Shown one piece after another: positions 1 to 12,085 of a stretch of 64,000 nucleotides of DNA (the first letter of the stretch is position 1; each line of letters begins with the position of its first letter). The DNA comes from Quercus robur. Taxonomy: Eukaryota > Streptophyta > Magnoliopsida > Fagales > Fagaceae. The notes under the pieces are model-generated. The model did no database searches. It was not told where the DNA came from and was given only the letters and a program-made list of their open reading frames with translations. Both the position numbers and the translations under genes were made by a program. Location of the stretch: contig NC_065535.1 in assembly GCF_932294415.1 (NCBI RefSeq), positions 13,406,782 through 13,470,781 on the forward strand, read 5' to 3'.

Positions 1-155
1 TCTCAATGACAAATCAACATGTTTAGAATGGAATTATTAATTCATTTTAGTTATGATTTTGATAACAATCTTATTTTTATAAATATTAAAAAAAATTAAG
101 AATAGTGGCCAAATCATTATACTCAGCAAAAATCAGTTCCCGGGTCTGGTTTCTC

Positions 156-188
<33 letters not shown>

Positions 189-1017
189 TATATCAGTTTG
201 AAAGCCTCCAGTAAAATTTACGAAAAACAGATAAGAGAATTGCTGAGGAGCTACATGAGACACCATTCACATGTTTGCCTAGATGCATATAATTTTAAGT
301 AAAATTTGCAGAACAATTTTTTAAATTTTAATTTAAACTGTTTTGAAATTATTTGGTAAATAGCCCTTTTTTTTAGTTGTCTTAATTTCATCACTAAAAA
401 ACATGTTTTTGAAACACAACTTCAATTGACAACTAAATTTTAGGTGTGTCGAGGGTTCTTTTTACATTTCTTGTACCTTAGACATGCGTCTTGATGTTAT
501 TAGACAACACTCAATCTAGGCTTTTTCTAAGAAGGAAGTTGGGCCTGGCACTCCGTGGAATGAGCTTCAAAGTATCATTTTGCCGCTGCCAGTTTATGCA
601 CAAATGTCGAGTCGAAAGTCCAAGGGAAGACGCTACAAAGTGGCATTATCCTCTATTTCTGACGCAGAAGGAACTTTTCTCTAATTTTTGCCACAGGACT
701 AACTTTTCTGCTGTGCAGTAAAACTTTCTACTATGCAATAAAGTTTTCTGCTGTGTAATAAAACTTTCTGCTGTGCAGTGAATGACTACTCTTTATTTCT
801 TATTGCAGAAATACTTTTCTACTTCTTACACATAAACAAATCTAAAACCCAAAAAAAAAAAAATACCTATCAAGCAAATGTTAGTTTACATGGGTTAGTA
901 TATTCTCAAATATATACATACATATATTCGTATATGTATTTATACGTATTCACATATACATATATAAAATATATCTTGCAGAATATAAGATACAAGGTAT
1001 ATATATTTTCCAACAAT
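1..1017. other. AT-rich non-coding stretch
   Basis: No gene is supported here. Short open frames have no recognisable domain and low-complexity composition. It holds A-runs and a (TA)n run near 170-193, and the 20-bp tandem repeat listed separately. Confidence 0.6.
701..780. repeat. 20-bp tandem repeat, 4 copies
   Basis: Four adjacent 20-base units starting at 701, 721, 741 and 761, each a variant of aaactttctgctgtgcagta. Period is exactly 20 with a few substitutions per unit. No coding role is visible. Confidence 0.8.
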
Positions 1018-1023
1018 TCAGCA

Positions 1024-2335
1024 TTATGAGAAGTATTTAGGATTACCTTCTTTTGTAGGAAGGAGTAAGAAGGCATGCTTTACCCAAATTAAAGAACGCA
1101 TTTGGTCCAAAATGCAAGGATGGAAAGAAAAGTTGCTTTCATAAGCCAGTAGGGAGATTATGATAAAGGCTGTTATACAATCAATTCTAGCATACTCAAT
1201 GAGTGTATTTAAGCTTTCGGTAAGCCTATGTAAAGACATTGAGGCAATGATCCGGAAGTTTTGGTGGGGGCAAGGGGAGATAGAGAAGATTCACTGGGTG
1301 AAATTGAGTACTTTGTGTTCATCCAAATCTGTTGGTGGTATGGGCTTTCGAGATATCCAAAATTTTAATAAGGCAATGCTTGCAAAGCAGGTTTGGCGGT
1401 TGTACCACAAAAGGGATACTTTATTATACAAAGTCCTAAGTGCTAAATACTTTCCAGAGGGTAGCATTTTGGAGGCCCCTATCTCTTCGAATGGGTCCTA
1501 TGCGTGGAAAAGTATCTTACAATCTAGAGAGGTGATTCTAAAAGGTGTTGTTTGGAGGGTTGGGGATGGGCGTTCTATTAGTATTTAGGAGCATAAATGG
1601 CTTCCTGAACCTGGAAGAGGCAAGATAGTTTCACCAAGGTTGGATGCAAATGTAGAGAAAGTCTCTGTTCTTTTCTATCCTAATACTACGAAGTGGAATA
1701 TTGAGCTGCTGGAGAGCTCCTTTTATCCTTGGGAAGTGGAGATAATAAGGAGATTTACGTGAGCAAACTACATCAAGTGGACTATCTTGTGTGGCCTTTG
1801 TCGCCTAATGGAAGCTACACGGTCAAAACAGCTTACCACATGCTTGCATCTGAGGTGCTTAACTCTTCTCCTTCTTCCTCTAGTGGGATGGTTGGGAATG
1901 TGTGGAAAAGAATTTGGAAGATCAGAACTCCCCAAAAAATCAAGCACTTCATTTGGAGAGCGGTAAAGGACTCACTACCTACAAAGCAAAACCTAGTATG
2001 TCGGCAAATCCCAGTGGATGAGACCTGTTCATTTTGTGAAGAACACCAGGAAACGATTTTACACGTGCTATGGCTTTGTGACCATGCGAAGACAGTTTGG
2101 AAATTGAGTTTCAACTTTTCCAAACTGTATCAGAGGGTTTATAGATCTTTCTTGGATCTCTTTGAGGATGTTTTGAAGCAAGGGTCTGTCTTCAATGTGA
2201 CTGTTTTCACCACAACCGCATGAAGTCTATGGCAGCGTCGGAATAGACTTCGTGAGCAACAACCAACATGGCCCCTCCATGAGATCCACAAACGAGTGAA
2301 GGATATGGTGATGGAGTTTTTTGACGTCCAAAAAT
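1024..2335 (+). pseudogene. LINE reverse transcriptase C-terminus plus zf-RVT, broken
   Basis: Residues from 1160 to 1588 read as the thumb/C-terminal part of a plant LINE reverse transcriptase. After a stop (1586-1588) the same frame continues with EHKWLPEPGRGKIVSPR and FYPWEVEIIRR, then the frame shifts near 1750 and continues as a zinc-binding zf-RVT segment (NGSYTVKTAYHML, KIRTPQKIKHFIWRA, and Cys/His positions in CRQIPVDETCSFCEEHQET followed by HVLWLCDHA). This order is standard for the 3' part of plant L1-like polyproteins. Stops and the frameshift rule out a working protein. Confidence 0.88.
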
Positions 2336-2388
2336 AGGCCCCTAGTCCAATTTCACGGTCACCTTGGGCTGGCTAGTCCCCACCACCA

Positions 2389-2859
2389 GTGGGTGTTTAC
2401 AAAACAAATTTTGACGCAGCGTTGTTTAAGCATTGCAACTGTGTCGGGCTTGGAGTGGTGGTAAGGGACTGCAACAGTGTTGTGATAGGAGCTTTGAGCC
2501 AAAGAATCTTGCTGCCACAATCAGTAAAGCACGCTGAAGCTCTAGCGGCAAGCCAAGCCGTTACACTAGCTAGGGAGTTGTGTCTGTCTCAAATGGTTTT
2601 TGAAGGAGATTGCCAAAAGGTAATTGCAGCCATAAACTCGACAGAAGCATGCCACACTCTGTTCGGCCATATTATAGATGAGATCCGTTGTCTTAGTTCT
2701 TATCTAGTTAGTAGTTGTTTTGTACACACACGTAGGAAGGGTAATAAAATAGCCCATGCCCTAGCTAGAAGAGCAATTCTAACTGCAAATACTGATGTTT
2801 GGGTAGAAGAGCTACCCAGTGATGTGGAAGATGTATTCCGTTCTGAATTTATCCAATAA
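2389..2859 (+). pseudogene. LINE RNase H domain (RVT_3 type)
   Basis: An open 156-residue stretch in the same frame as the zf-RVT part. It has the plant LINE RNase H signatures: an NFDAALF stretch with the first acidic residue, KHAEALAA with the glutamate, FEGDCQ with the next aspartate, and RRKGNKIAHALARRA near the end. It ends at 2859, about 20 bases before the poly(A) tail. The domain itself is intact, but it is cut off from the upstream polyprotein by a stop at 2333-2335. The alternative, a host RNase H-like gene, is unlikely given the upstream RT and the poly(A) tail. Confidence 0.88.
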
Positions 2860-2892
2860 AACTCAATTACTTCTTCCTCAAAAAAAAAAAAA

Positions 2893-5650
2893 GTATATGT
2901 ATATATAAGGCTGGATAATGATTAGTTCATGTTAAAAGTAAAACACGTAATAACAAAGAAATAAAAAAGCTTCAACAGAAAAAAAAAAAAAAAAAAAAAA
3001 AGCTTTAACAAAAAAGGTTTAGCTAATATAATAGCTAACATGGTAAATATAATAAAAATGTGCTACAACAGAATAACTAGTACAACAAGTAAAGATACCA
3101 CAACAAGACAACTGATGTAGCAAACGTGATAAAAAAAGTGCTACAATAGAACGACTAAATACAGCAGATATAAGTTATAACGAGTGAAATCAAATATATT
3201 TGCAATTGAAATCAAATATTGAATCTTTCCATAGAATAAGTAAACCAAGAAGGAACCCAAACCCCAACTTGAACAACCATATCATAGGTTTTTGCCATCA
3301 AAGTTGTGCATTTTGGAGAATGTGCCTAATTGGCTACTGACTACTATTTTTAGGGGAGCTTTAAAGAGTGAGTTTGCTAAGAGGGAGGAAAAATATGGTC
3401 TATTGATGCATGCCCTATTCCTGCCGTGTTTTCTCTCTTCTTTTTACTACTTTCTTTCTTTCTCTCCGTTCCTTTTTTACTCTTAGTTTCTAACTACTAT
3501 CTTGTTATGAGTTGTTTTCTCACTTAGGTCTTTTCCCTTTTGGATCCCCCTCTCCCTAGGTGCCTCTCCCTCTAAGTGCCTTTCCTAGGTGCTTACTACT
3601 TTTTTACCATGGGTTCCCCCCACCCCCACCTTCAGTGCTTCCCCCCTTCATCCATGGCTATCTCTTCCTTTTATAGTGAGCTAATTCAATGAGATTTATC
3701 CCTTTTACCCCTAGGGCTTCACAATTGTTTTGGCTTGTTATGGGCATTCCTTCAAAACTACCCACCAACCCATTGGTTTCTCAGCCACTACCTCTACTCA
3801 GAATACGTTTGATGCACCATTACTCATTTCGTGACAAAATTTCATTTTGTTTGTTCGTTCGTTCTTGCTGTATGCCTCTACCTTTTGGTTCAAATGGATA
3901 AAGATTGGGCTACCTCACTACCTAACTCTATGATATACATTAGATGGTCTCAACTATCTACTACTTCTTTTGGGTAAGATACCATCCCAGCAGGGTATAT
4001 TCCCAAAAGAAGTTAGGGCTGGAAACCAAATATAGACTCATTTTCCCCCACCACCAAACCACACCCTCTGAATCCCCTTGACCGTGGGCCCACCTCCCTT
4101 ATGTTGGCTGGACACAGGTTGGTGGAGCTCCGGCCCTTGTGTGCTTGCTCCAGTATCTTCTGTTTTTGTTTTCTTTCATTCCCACGCCATTTCTGCTGTA
4201 GTAAATTAGTTTTATTTCGTTCTACTGCGTGTTTTTGTCTTATTTCTTCATGCGTTTCCTGCTGTGTTTGTCATTTCCTTTGGTTTGGCTTTTCTTTCAT
4301 TCACGCAATTCCTACTACTGACACTTTCTGTTGTTCCTTGTTTCTTTTCATCATGCTTTTTCATATTAGTTTTCATACCTATCTTTTTATACAAAATGAT
4401 TTGGGCCTTTGTGGGCCAAATAATGTTGACTAGATCAAAAGGGTCTCGGGGCCAATTTGTCCATCTATCGAAGCCATTATGCTGATATGCTGAGGAACTG
4501 TATTCTGCGACAGATTTGTAATCTATTGCAGATATGCGTTTTGCTGTAAATCGCTTTCCCTTGCACTTTTTTCTCTGGACCTTTCTTGCTCTTCGGTCTT
4601 CTTGGTAGGTCTTTGAGCCTTGCTTTTCATTGGGCTTTCTTCCTCATGGGTTTTTGAATACAAATTCGCAAAAATAGGCATCAACAAAGTGAAAATACAA
4701 TTTCACCACTTAAAATCATATTTTCAAAACACAATTTTATATAAAAGAGACAAAATCACCAAATAGTATCAAATCAATGCCAATTTAAATAGTTATTATT
4801 GAAAAATATTTTGCTCCACTAAAAGTATTCGAAACACACTCGTACAAACGTACTTAATATCAATTAATAACTACTATAAAATGAGACTTAAACTTTTAAC
4901 AAATTCAATATTGAATTACACTATAAAACAAGATTTTTAACAAATCCAATATTGGATTACAAATTTTTTTTTTAACCTTCTTACTCACAAAATATTAAGA
5001 TACGAAAACTTAACTCCATACTTACAAATCCAATATTTAAATTCCATGTCTTTCGTACTTAAAATTACATGCAAAACATAAATTTACAAATTTCGTACTT
5101 AAAAATTACATGCAAAACATAAATTTACAAATCAAATAGCCAACAATGAGATTTTCAAAATATTAACAATAACAATAAAACCTTAATCCCAAATATTTTA
5201 GGGTCAAACTATAAATTTCAACAGCCTAGATCAACCACATGTAATCTATTACTCCATTCTATTTTATCCAAAGATATACTCTATTATTTTCTTAATTGAC
5301 AAGTCCTTTTATTTTTGCTACTTATAAATTTATAATGTTATTCTTGGTCTTCCTTTCTACCCCTTTTTGCTCCCTCAACTTGAATCAACTCATCCTTTTT
5401 TATCAATGCATTAGCGGCTCTCCTCTAAACATGAGGAAACCAGCTCAAGTGACTGCCCCTTGTATTTTCATTAAAGAAGGTCTCCCATCTTTTTAAAGCA
5501 ATTTCCTTCATTTAGAATCCTACCTTTATAGTTGTTGTATTTTCATTTTCACGTATCCATCGAAAAGAGTTACAACAGGTGTAACAATCCTAACCACACC
5601 TTTCTGTTAGATCCATACTACATCCATATCACATACAACATATACATGCA
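2893..5650. other. Intergenic, repeat-derived, no gene seen
   Basis: Contains A-runs (2979-3001), a pyrimidine-rich tract at about 3420-3690, and a T-rich stretch at 3680-4670 that ends with a sequence resembling an LTR edge (GCATCAACA near 4678). Small open frames here (for example 4101-4433) are T-rich, hydrophobic by composition and match no family I know. At 5034-5130 a phrase of about 36 bases (acatgcaaaacataaatttac core) occurs twice in tandem. I cannot identify a defined element. Confidence 0.5.
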
Positions 5651-6002
5651 ACCCTCAAGTGTTTAAAGCATTTTGTTTCCTAATAAGAGGAAAGCATTAA
5701 TTCAACAACAAAAACTCTCCAAACAACAATGAAAGAATGCCCTAATCAGTCAAAAAGGAAAATTACAACTGTTCAAGCATCTCACCTAAGTCTATGACAA
5801 AAAAGGTTTGCCTCAAATGGCAGCAAATCTAAACTATTAGTCTACAACACTAGAATGTCAGTATGTCCTACAATTAAGTATTAGTACAGACCCGAAACAG
5901 AACTAACAAAAAGATTAAAATAAAATAAAATAAACATAGATAGGAAAAGGCATCCATCACTTGAGAAATTTGCATTGTGCTCTTGGAAGCCCATTCAGTG
6001 CC

Positions 6003-9000
6003 TCATGCAGCTGCCTGGATCGGCCCATTAGGTCTAAAGCCACGACCCCTTCCACGATACCCCCCCCTCCCACGACCACGACCTACAATAGATCAATTAC
6101 ATCACATTAAACAAAGTAAACAGATCATTAAATGAACAGACAGATAAAATTAAAGACCAGTTTCATTTGCCATTCTACCAAAATGATCCATGCATGCAGG
6201 TCATTGAATATGATCCAAAGTCTCTTGGGTTCTAAATGATAAACCCATTGAACAAAGTGAACCAGATGCAACTCACTCTTCCTCTTACATTAGATTTGTT
6301 AAAACAGTCTCTGGCTTGATCAATTATGCTTGCAGGAAAAATTGACGAATTCTTAATGTTCAACAAAGAGTGAAGAAAATTCTATAGTTCATTATATAAT
6401 CATAGTTTGTAAACTCATCTGAACAGAATATCAAGCATCAAGACATCACACATTATTAGTCAAATTACAAGAAAGAGAAGGTAAGTGAATGCATCTAATA
6501 TATTTTCTCTTTCATCAAATAGCTTTTGGAAGTTCTCAGCATCAGTTTAAAGTTAAAGGTTGAAGTTTTAAAGGTCATTTTTCTCTTCATTAGACACCAC
6601 AGATTTTCCTCTTGATATCAACTATTTATCATGCATCACCTAATCAATTCCCAACACATTTTAGAGATGCTTATCGAGTTTATATCTTACGGGGAACATA
6701 GTTGAGTTTAGGAGTGTTCAGGCCAGTGATTGTCAGAATAATGAACCAGTAAGGAAACTGATCAAGTCCACTCCCAACGATTTTATAAAGGACTACGCCC
6801 AGAACACCAGTGGTCCACCTACAGGCACCTATCTCAACTTACACCCAGAGTGTTAAATAAATAAGTTAAAAAAGGTACCGCGGCCTTGAGGAAGTGCATC
6901 CCGATTGTATCCTCCATCTTGCTGAATATCAACCTGAGGTCCATTGTATCCTCCCCTTCCACGACCACGGAAACCACGTCCTCTCCCACGACCCCTACCT
7001 CTAGGATTTCCCCTACTGCGGTCCCAGCCTCCATCCTCATAATCAGCTGTCATAAACCCATTCCCTGAAATAAAAGAAAATGAATGATATGTAACAGCCA
7101 TATCAGAAAAAAAAATATATATATCATTGTCCTGCCACAAATACTTGATGTTTCAGTACACTGATATCAGGACTAGTAACAAATATCTAGCAATTAGAAT
7201 ATAGTATATAATGTGTGGTTTAGTTATAATTTGGAGATATCAATATCTAATATTCTACTATCCATTTAAATGACCTATTTGAAAGTTGAAACAATTCTCT
7301 CCTGAACCTAAACAAAATCAGTCTCTACCAATTCCCCAGGAGTAGCAAAAAGGTAAATTTATTTCAAAAGTGAATCATGCAAATAGATCTTATATAGAAC
7401 ACACCTCTAGCCCTTGGCCTTCCTCTGCCACCACGGCCCCGACCTCGACCATTGGGTGAGCCCTCTGCAACGCAAAACCAAATTGAACTCAAATACAATA
7501 ATTTTAGAAAAATAAATAGATTGATCATGAGGTGAAACTACCTCCTTCATAATCGAACTCGACAGATGCCTTCACCTGGTCAGCAGGTAATGGAGGCTGG
7601 TACCTGAGGTGAGCATAAATTTCATAAGCAATGATAAATCACTGCAATTTCCTAAATGACAAAGGATTTTTTTACAAATTCCTTGGGTGTAAAGGGAAAA
7701 AGACTACTAAAGACTGTTCTAGGTATAAGCTCAACTTCCTCCTTTAACAGTGTTTCTTTCAAATACTCAGTCAAAGCACTCCAACTAAGGACAACACAGA
7801 TTTGCTATCCTATGTCTAGTGATAAAACTCAATAATATCTTTATACTTTTCCTTTCCTCTTTGATTGAGATAAAAAACCAACAACTATATGACTATCAAG
7901 CTTATAGAGTTTAAACCTTAAATCAATCATATAATAAACTATAAAAACATTGAGGTTAGAACTGAATTGAGTTGATCAAACAAATTTCAAAAACTAGACA
8001 ATGAGTTCAAGCTCATACAGCACCTCTACCCATGGTCCCACCCTAAAAATAAGGGACCAGAATCCACTGCATTTACTTTGAAATAGAGAGACCATTTTAT
8101 GTGAATATTTGGTATTTCAATTATCAAAAAGTGTAATAATGGAATAGAGGATGAGGTCGTGGGTTCAAGGCCCACTGGGTGGGTTTGTAGCTTAGCAATA
8201 AATAAAAAAATCTGGGGCAACATCATTTAAAATCATTTATCTTTCCTTGTCAGGTGAAATGAGATTTTAAACGATGTGGAACAATGTACACCTTTAGATT
8301 TACAAAAAATCATATCCTCATCATTAAATGAAGAGGATCCTTTTCCAAGAATGATAAAGAAGATGGTGCGAATGTGGGTTCAACCCATTAGCTGCATGCA
8401 TCAGCATAACTTACTTATATATAAATAGAGATAAGAAAATACAACTAGCCCGCACATGAGAGACAGCAGTCTCCAATAATGGTACCAGAGGATATGGGCA
8501 TTTCTCAAAGTCAATATCAAATTTCATTTACAACTAAACATAAGAGGGTTTTAAAAAAAATCAACCTGATTTCATGACCAGTAAAAATAGAATTTTAAAA
8601 ACAAAGGAATCTTTTTAACAAGATAAGGTGTCAAATCAGTACTGTAAAGAAAACAGATGCAACCTGAAACCTTAGTGGAAGTCACTACACAGTTTGTAAT
8701 CTATCCATCCGCATCCTAAAATGTGCATCATTTTTACTTATAATAAGTTAAACTAAGTTTTAGTTTTATAAAACTGGTATAATGATCAACAGAGTACATC
8801 TTCTTTGACAATTTTATATTAAAAGCAACAAGGCTTGCCCAAAACATAACAAAAAACATGTTCATTTATACAATAACAGTTTAGAAAGATTTGCCTTCAT
8901 TGAGAAATTGGATAACCCAGCTTTTATTCAAAATCAAGTACCTACTCAAATTCTGACCTGTGTGAGTTATAAGTGCCTAAGGCCTATCACAACCACACCG

Positions 9001-10658
9001 TAGTATACGATAAGTGAAAAGTATAATACCATTCTACATACTGATGCAATCCACATGTAACCATCAAAACATATGATCATCTAGCACTAACAATGCCACA
9101 AACTTATCATAGAAAACACTTCACGAATTTCATGAACATCCTTAATAGCTGTAAGATTTTTTGGAACACTTCTAATTTATATCTTTCAAGTAAATCCATA
9201 TAATTTCATCAAAACATATTGTCACAAAAAACTAACAACTCCAGCTACTTTACATCAGTAATAGGAGGCATTGAGTAACAAGTGAAAACTCACCCAACAG
9301 CAGACGTATTCAGCTCGTTCTTTGAAAGGGTTATTGTTATCATTGATACATGCCTTGTGGTTTCCAATCTGTGACAAAAATTAAAGAATAAAGTCGTCGT
9401 AATGTTTATAATCATAAATAAACATCATGAAATTTGGATATAACTCAAGCTCCACTTACGGAAGCAGGCCTTCCTCTAGAGGCTCCCATGTATCAGTTAT
9501 GTCCGTGGATCCAATTGAAGTGATCTGATGAAGACCAACAATTCTTCTCTGCATAAAAATTAAAAAATACCCAATTGTCAAAAACACTTTGAGGGAATCA
9601 AAAAATGTCAAATTCTCAGTCCACTGATATGCAAAGGGTAAACAGAACCTTGATAAGCTCCACAATTGTCACAGTCTTGTTGATTGCTCTTCCCATAGCC
9701 TTGAATACAATTTCATTCGAGCCTTTCTCATCCTAAAAAATGAAAAAAAAAAAAAGGGGTGGGGGGGGGGGGGGCGAATAGAAAATATCAGCCAAGAAAA
9801 ATAAATTCAGAGCAGAAAAAAAATTACACTCCAACTTAATCAAAAAGATTGCCTATTATAAAATTCACCTATGCTAATTCCTGAAAACTTTGTTCTTATC
9901 CAATCCATAACTAGGGATTCTTAGCAAAATAAGCGTTCCCAAAATAAATATTGAATAATAAAGTGACCTATTGCAGGACCATTGAAGCAGAAAATAACTT
10001 CATCAAAATGACTGCTTAATATAAAATTCACCTATGCTAATTCCTGAAAATTTTGTTCTAATCCAATCCAAGAATAGGGATTCTTAGCAAAACAAACATT
10101 CCCTCAAAAAATATTGAACAATAAGGTGACCTATTGCAGGAACATTGAATATATAAACACATAAATAGATACAAATATATCTTAAGGACACATATTCTCA
10201 AACAAGTTAAAAGATGTATTGCATTTCAATTTTCTAGAATATGATTTTCTCTCTCTCTCTTTTTCTGCTTTAATAATCTCACATCAATTATAGAAAAAAT
10301 AATTATCAGCAAATTTTTGGGACCACAAAACACAAGTTCATCACCAAAACCCTAACCAAACCCTTTTACAAGCTATCCAAAGTCAAAAAAAAAAAAAAAA
10401 ACAAAACAAAACAAAAAAATCCAAACAACAAAACAGTCTCTACAAAACTCTAATAAATTATAGCATAACCAAAAGAAACAAAAATCAACACTACCATGCA
10501 GAAAATAAAAAACAGAGAGAGAGAGAGAGAAATACGTGAAGGAGACTCATGGCATAGGTGATATAATTGCGCATCCTTCCCTGACTGGTAATCCGAATCT
10601 CATTCTCATCAATCGGAGTATCTGCTTTCGGCTTCTCCACCCTCTGGTACCGATCCAT
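6003..10658 (-). CDS. ALBA-domain DNA/RNA-binding protein with RGG tail (8 coding exons)
   Basis: Exons on the minus strand: 10658-10536, 9732-9649, 9548-9460, 9368-9294, 7603-7542, 7464-7405, 7064-6879, 6082-6003. All have GT-AG borders and join in frame to 253 codons including the stop (252 aa). The N-terminus MDRYQRVEKPKADTPI followed by NEIRITSQGRMRNYITYA is typical of long plant ALBA proteins (At1g76010/At1g20220 type). The Alba fold covers about residues 18-120 (KAMGRAINKTVTIVELIK, RRIVGLHQ, SMITITLSKNEL). The last 100 residues are RGG/RGRG-rich with GGY and GGW, an RNA-binding, condensate-prone tail. Family role: cytoplasmic mRNA and RNA:DNA-hybrid binding, with effects on translation and stress. 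I chose the start at 10658, not the in-frame ATG at 10670, because a 5'-UTR intron acceptor (GGTGGAGAAG) falls between them. Intron 4 is 1.69 kb. Confidence 0.93.
9858..10149. repeat. Two-copy tandem repeat (period 163) inside ALBA intron 1
   Basis: The segment 9858-9986 recurs at 10021-10149 with a 163-base offset. Both begin ataaaattcacctatgctaa and end in cctattgcagg(a)(c/a)cattgaa. There are roughly ten differences, so the duplication is not recent. Just outside, 9748-9776 is an A-run followed by a long G-run, a likely assembly or sequencing weak spot. Confidence 0.8.
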
Positions 10659-10767
10659 CTTCTCCACCATCCAAAAAAAAAAAAATTTCAAAAAAAATCA
10701 CATCAAAACCATGCATCAAACAAAAAATATATATGCATACATAAAAACATCACAACAGAAAACTCAC
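10659..10767 (-). other. Probable 5'-UTR intron of the ALBA gene
   Basis: On the minus strand a consensus donor CAG|GTGAGTT sits at 10770-10762 (intron begins 10767). A T-rich tract is followed by the only nearby acceptor, GGTGGAGAAG|ATGG, just before the chosen ATG. The intron would be about 109 bases and would remove the upstream in-frame ATG at 10670. Transcript data would settle it; if unspliced, the protein gains MVEK at its start. Confidence 0.6.
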
Positions 10768-10839
10768 CTGAAATTTTTTTTTTTTTTTCAAAAACGAAAA
10801 TAGAAAAAAGAGGAGTGGTTTTGGGAGAGAGGAGAAAAA

Positions 10840-11030
10840 CTAGGGCTAGGGTTTTGGATAAGAGTTAGAATGGATCTGGTGGACTATCTGGTCTTACCGT
10901 TGTTTGTTCGCAAGGATAAAGTTTTGCTCCACAAAAATGAAAAAGAAAGAGAGAGCCCTCTTCTACGGCTTCGTTTCTTCTTTTACGCCCTAATTCCCTC
11001 TATTCCCATCTCTCCTATATATATATCCCA
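10840..11030 (-). promoter_or_regulatory. ALBA gene promoter: TATA box and telo-box
   Basis: On the minus strand a TATA run (TATATATATA) lies at about 11026-11016, and a telo-box AAACCCTA at 10854-10847 followed by a second partial GCCCTA. Telo-boxes near the start site are common in plant genes of the translation machinery, which fits an mRNA-binding protein. Transcription is expected to start about 30 bases after the TATA run, near 10985. Confidence 0.6.
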
Positions 11031-11051
11031 CAATATTCCAAAACTGCCCTA

Positions 11052-12085
11052 ACAAACTCTTTTTCTGGTCCAACTTGTAATTTTTTTCTCCCTTCTTCAA
11101 CAAGTTCTAGCGGTCCAACTAAATTTCTATTTTATGTTTTTTTTTTCTTTTCTTTTTTTAATTTAAAAGTTATCCTATCCAGACTTAAGCTGTGGGTACC
11201 GATCTCCTTGTCCACGAAGGTCCAAGTCCAACAAATAAACGTGAGTTTAAATTGGGGAAAATGATATGATTGGAACTTGCTCACGTGCTAAAATGTGGGT
11301 GGTGAAATAAAAGTGACGGTTTCACGATTTCATCACTCGCGATTTGCTATGTGAGCAAATTATGATAAAATTTGTGATCTTAATATTACTCTTAAATTAG
11401 TTCAACTAAAAAAATTGTCCAATAATAGATCTAGATAATTAGTATTTTAAGTTTGATAATAAGAGTAATTATAGAAGTTAAAATTGTTTTATTGTATCTA
11501 GTTTGATAATAATAGTTATCTTATCCCGACACAGAACTCTTGAAGACGTGAATTTCAGTTAGTTCAGTTGACTTTTGTTGTTCAATGAGGGATTTAGTCT
11601 AATGATAAAAGTAATTATAGGAGATAAAATAAAATGTTATTATATGCATTAAAAAAAATGAAATGATGGATTTATAAAGTTATTGACTCATTTTATAGAA
11701 TAAATAAATATGATGCCTTAGGTTGTTATGATCAGATTGTGTTTTTATCATATTTCTAATTAATTGATTCTAAAAATTCTGTTTCTCAAAAAAAAAAATT
11801 CTAAAAATTACAAAATTTGCTAATTAATTTTTAAAATAGTTAATTTATTCTAGATGAACCAATTTTAGGTTTTTCCTAATATCAAGAGTTGGAAAATAAA
11901 GTTAGAAGATAATGTAATTTGATTTTAACCTACTCTTTTTTTTTTTTTTTAAGAAAGAAAATGAATTTCATTAATCAGAAAAGTTAGCCGCAATTGACCA
12001 ATAAGATAGCATCCACAGATAGAGAGGGGCTGTTTTACTCTTTTTCTTCCTTATTTTTAACCCATTATGCCAGAAGGCCTAGCCC
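11052..12085. other. Intergenic between ALBA promoter and the 1.1 kb repeat
   Basis: AT-rich, no coding sequence recognised. The part 11937-12030 (T-run followed by aagaaagaaaatgaatttca) resembles the 3' end of a plant LINE read on the minus strand. Otherwise nothing is supported. Confidence 0.45.

Larger units (their letters stand above)
1018..2892 (+). mobile_element. 5'-truncated LINE (L1-type non-LTR retrotransposon)
   Basis: Plus-strand translation gives, in order, the C-terminal end of a plant non-LTR reverse transcriptase (HYEKYLGLPSFVGRS from about 1021, then a stretch with FWWGQGE and [19 protein letters not shown]), a zf-RVT region and an RNase H domain, then a run of A at 2880-2892 as the poly(A) tail. 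The endonuclease and the RT catalytic core are missing, so this is a typical 5'-truncated insertion. In-frame stops at 1141, 1586, 2221 and 2335 and a frame change near 1750 show it is dead. I could not delimit a target-site duplication. Confidence 0.9.

Noticed and set aside
4101..4485. Cys/Phe-rich hydrophobic frames at 4101-4485
   Set aside because: Hydrophobicity comes from T-rich composition. Two frames are open at once and neither resembles a known protein.
8026..8226. Minus-strand frame containing THPVGLEPTTSSS in ALBA intron 4
   Set aside because: It lies wholly inside an intron. This kind of peptide is a common artefact of repeats; the plus strand has a box B-like gggttcaaggc, so a SINE relic is more likely, but I could not define its ends.
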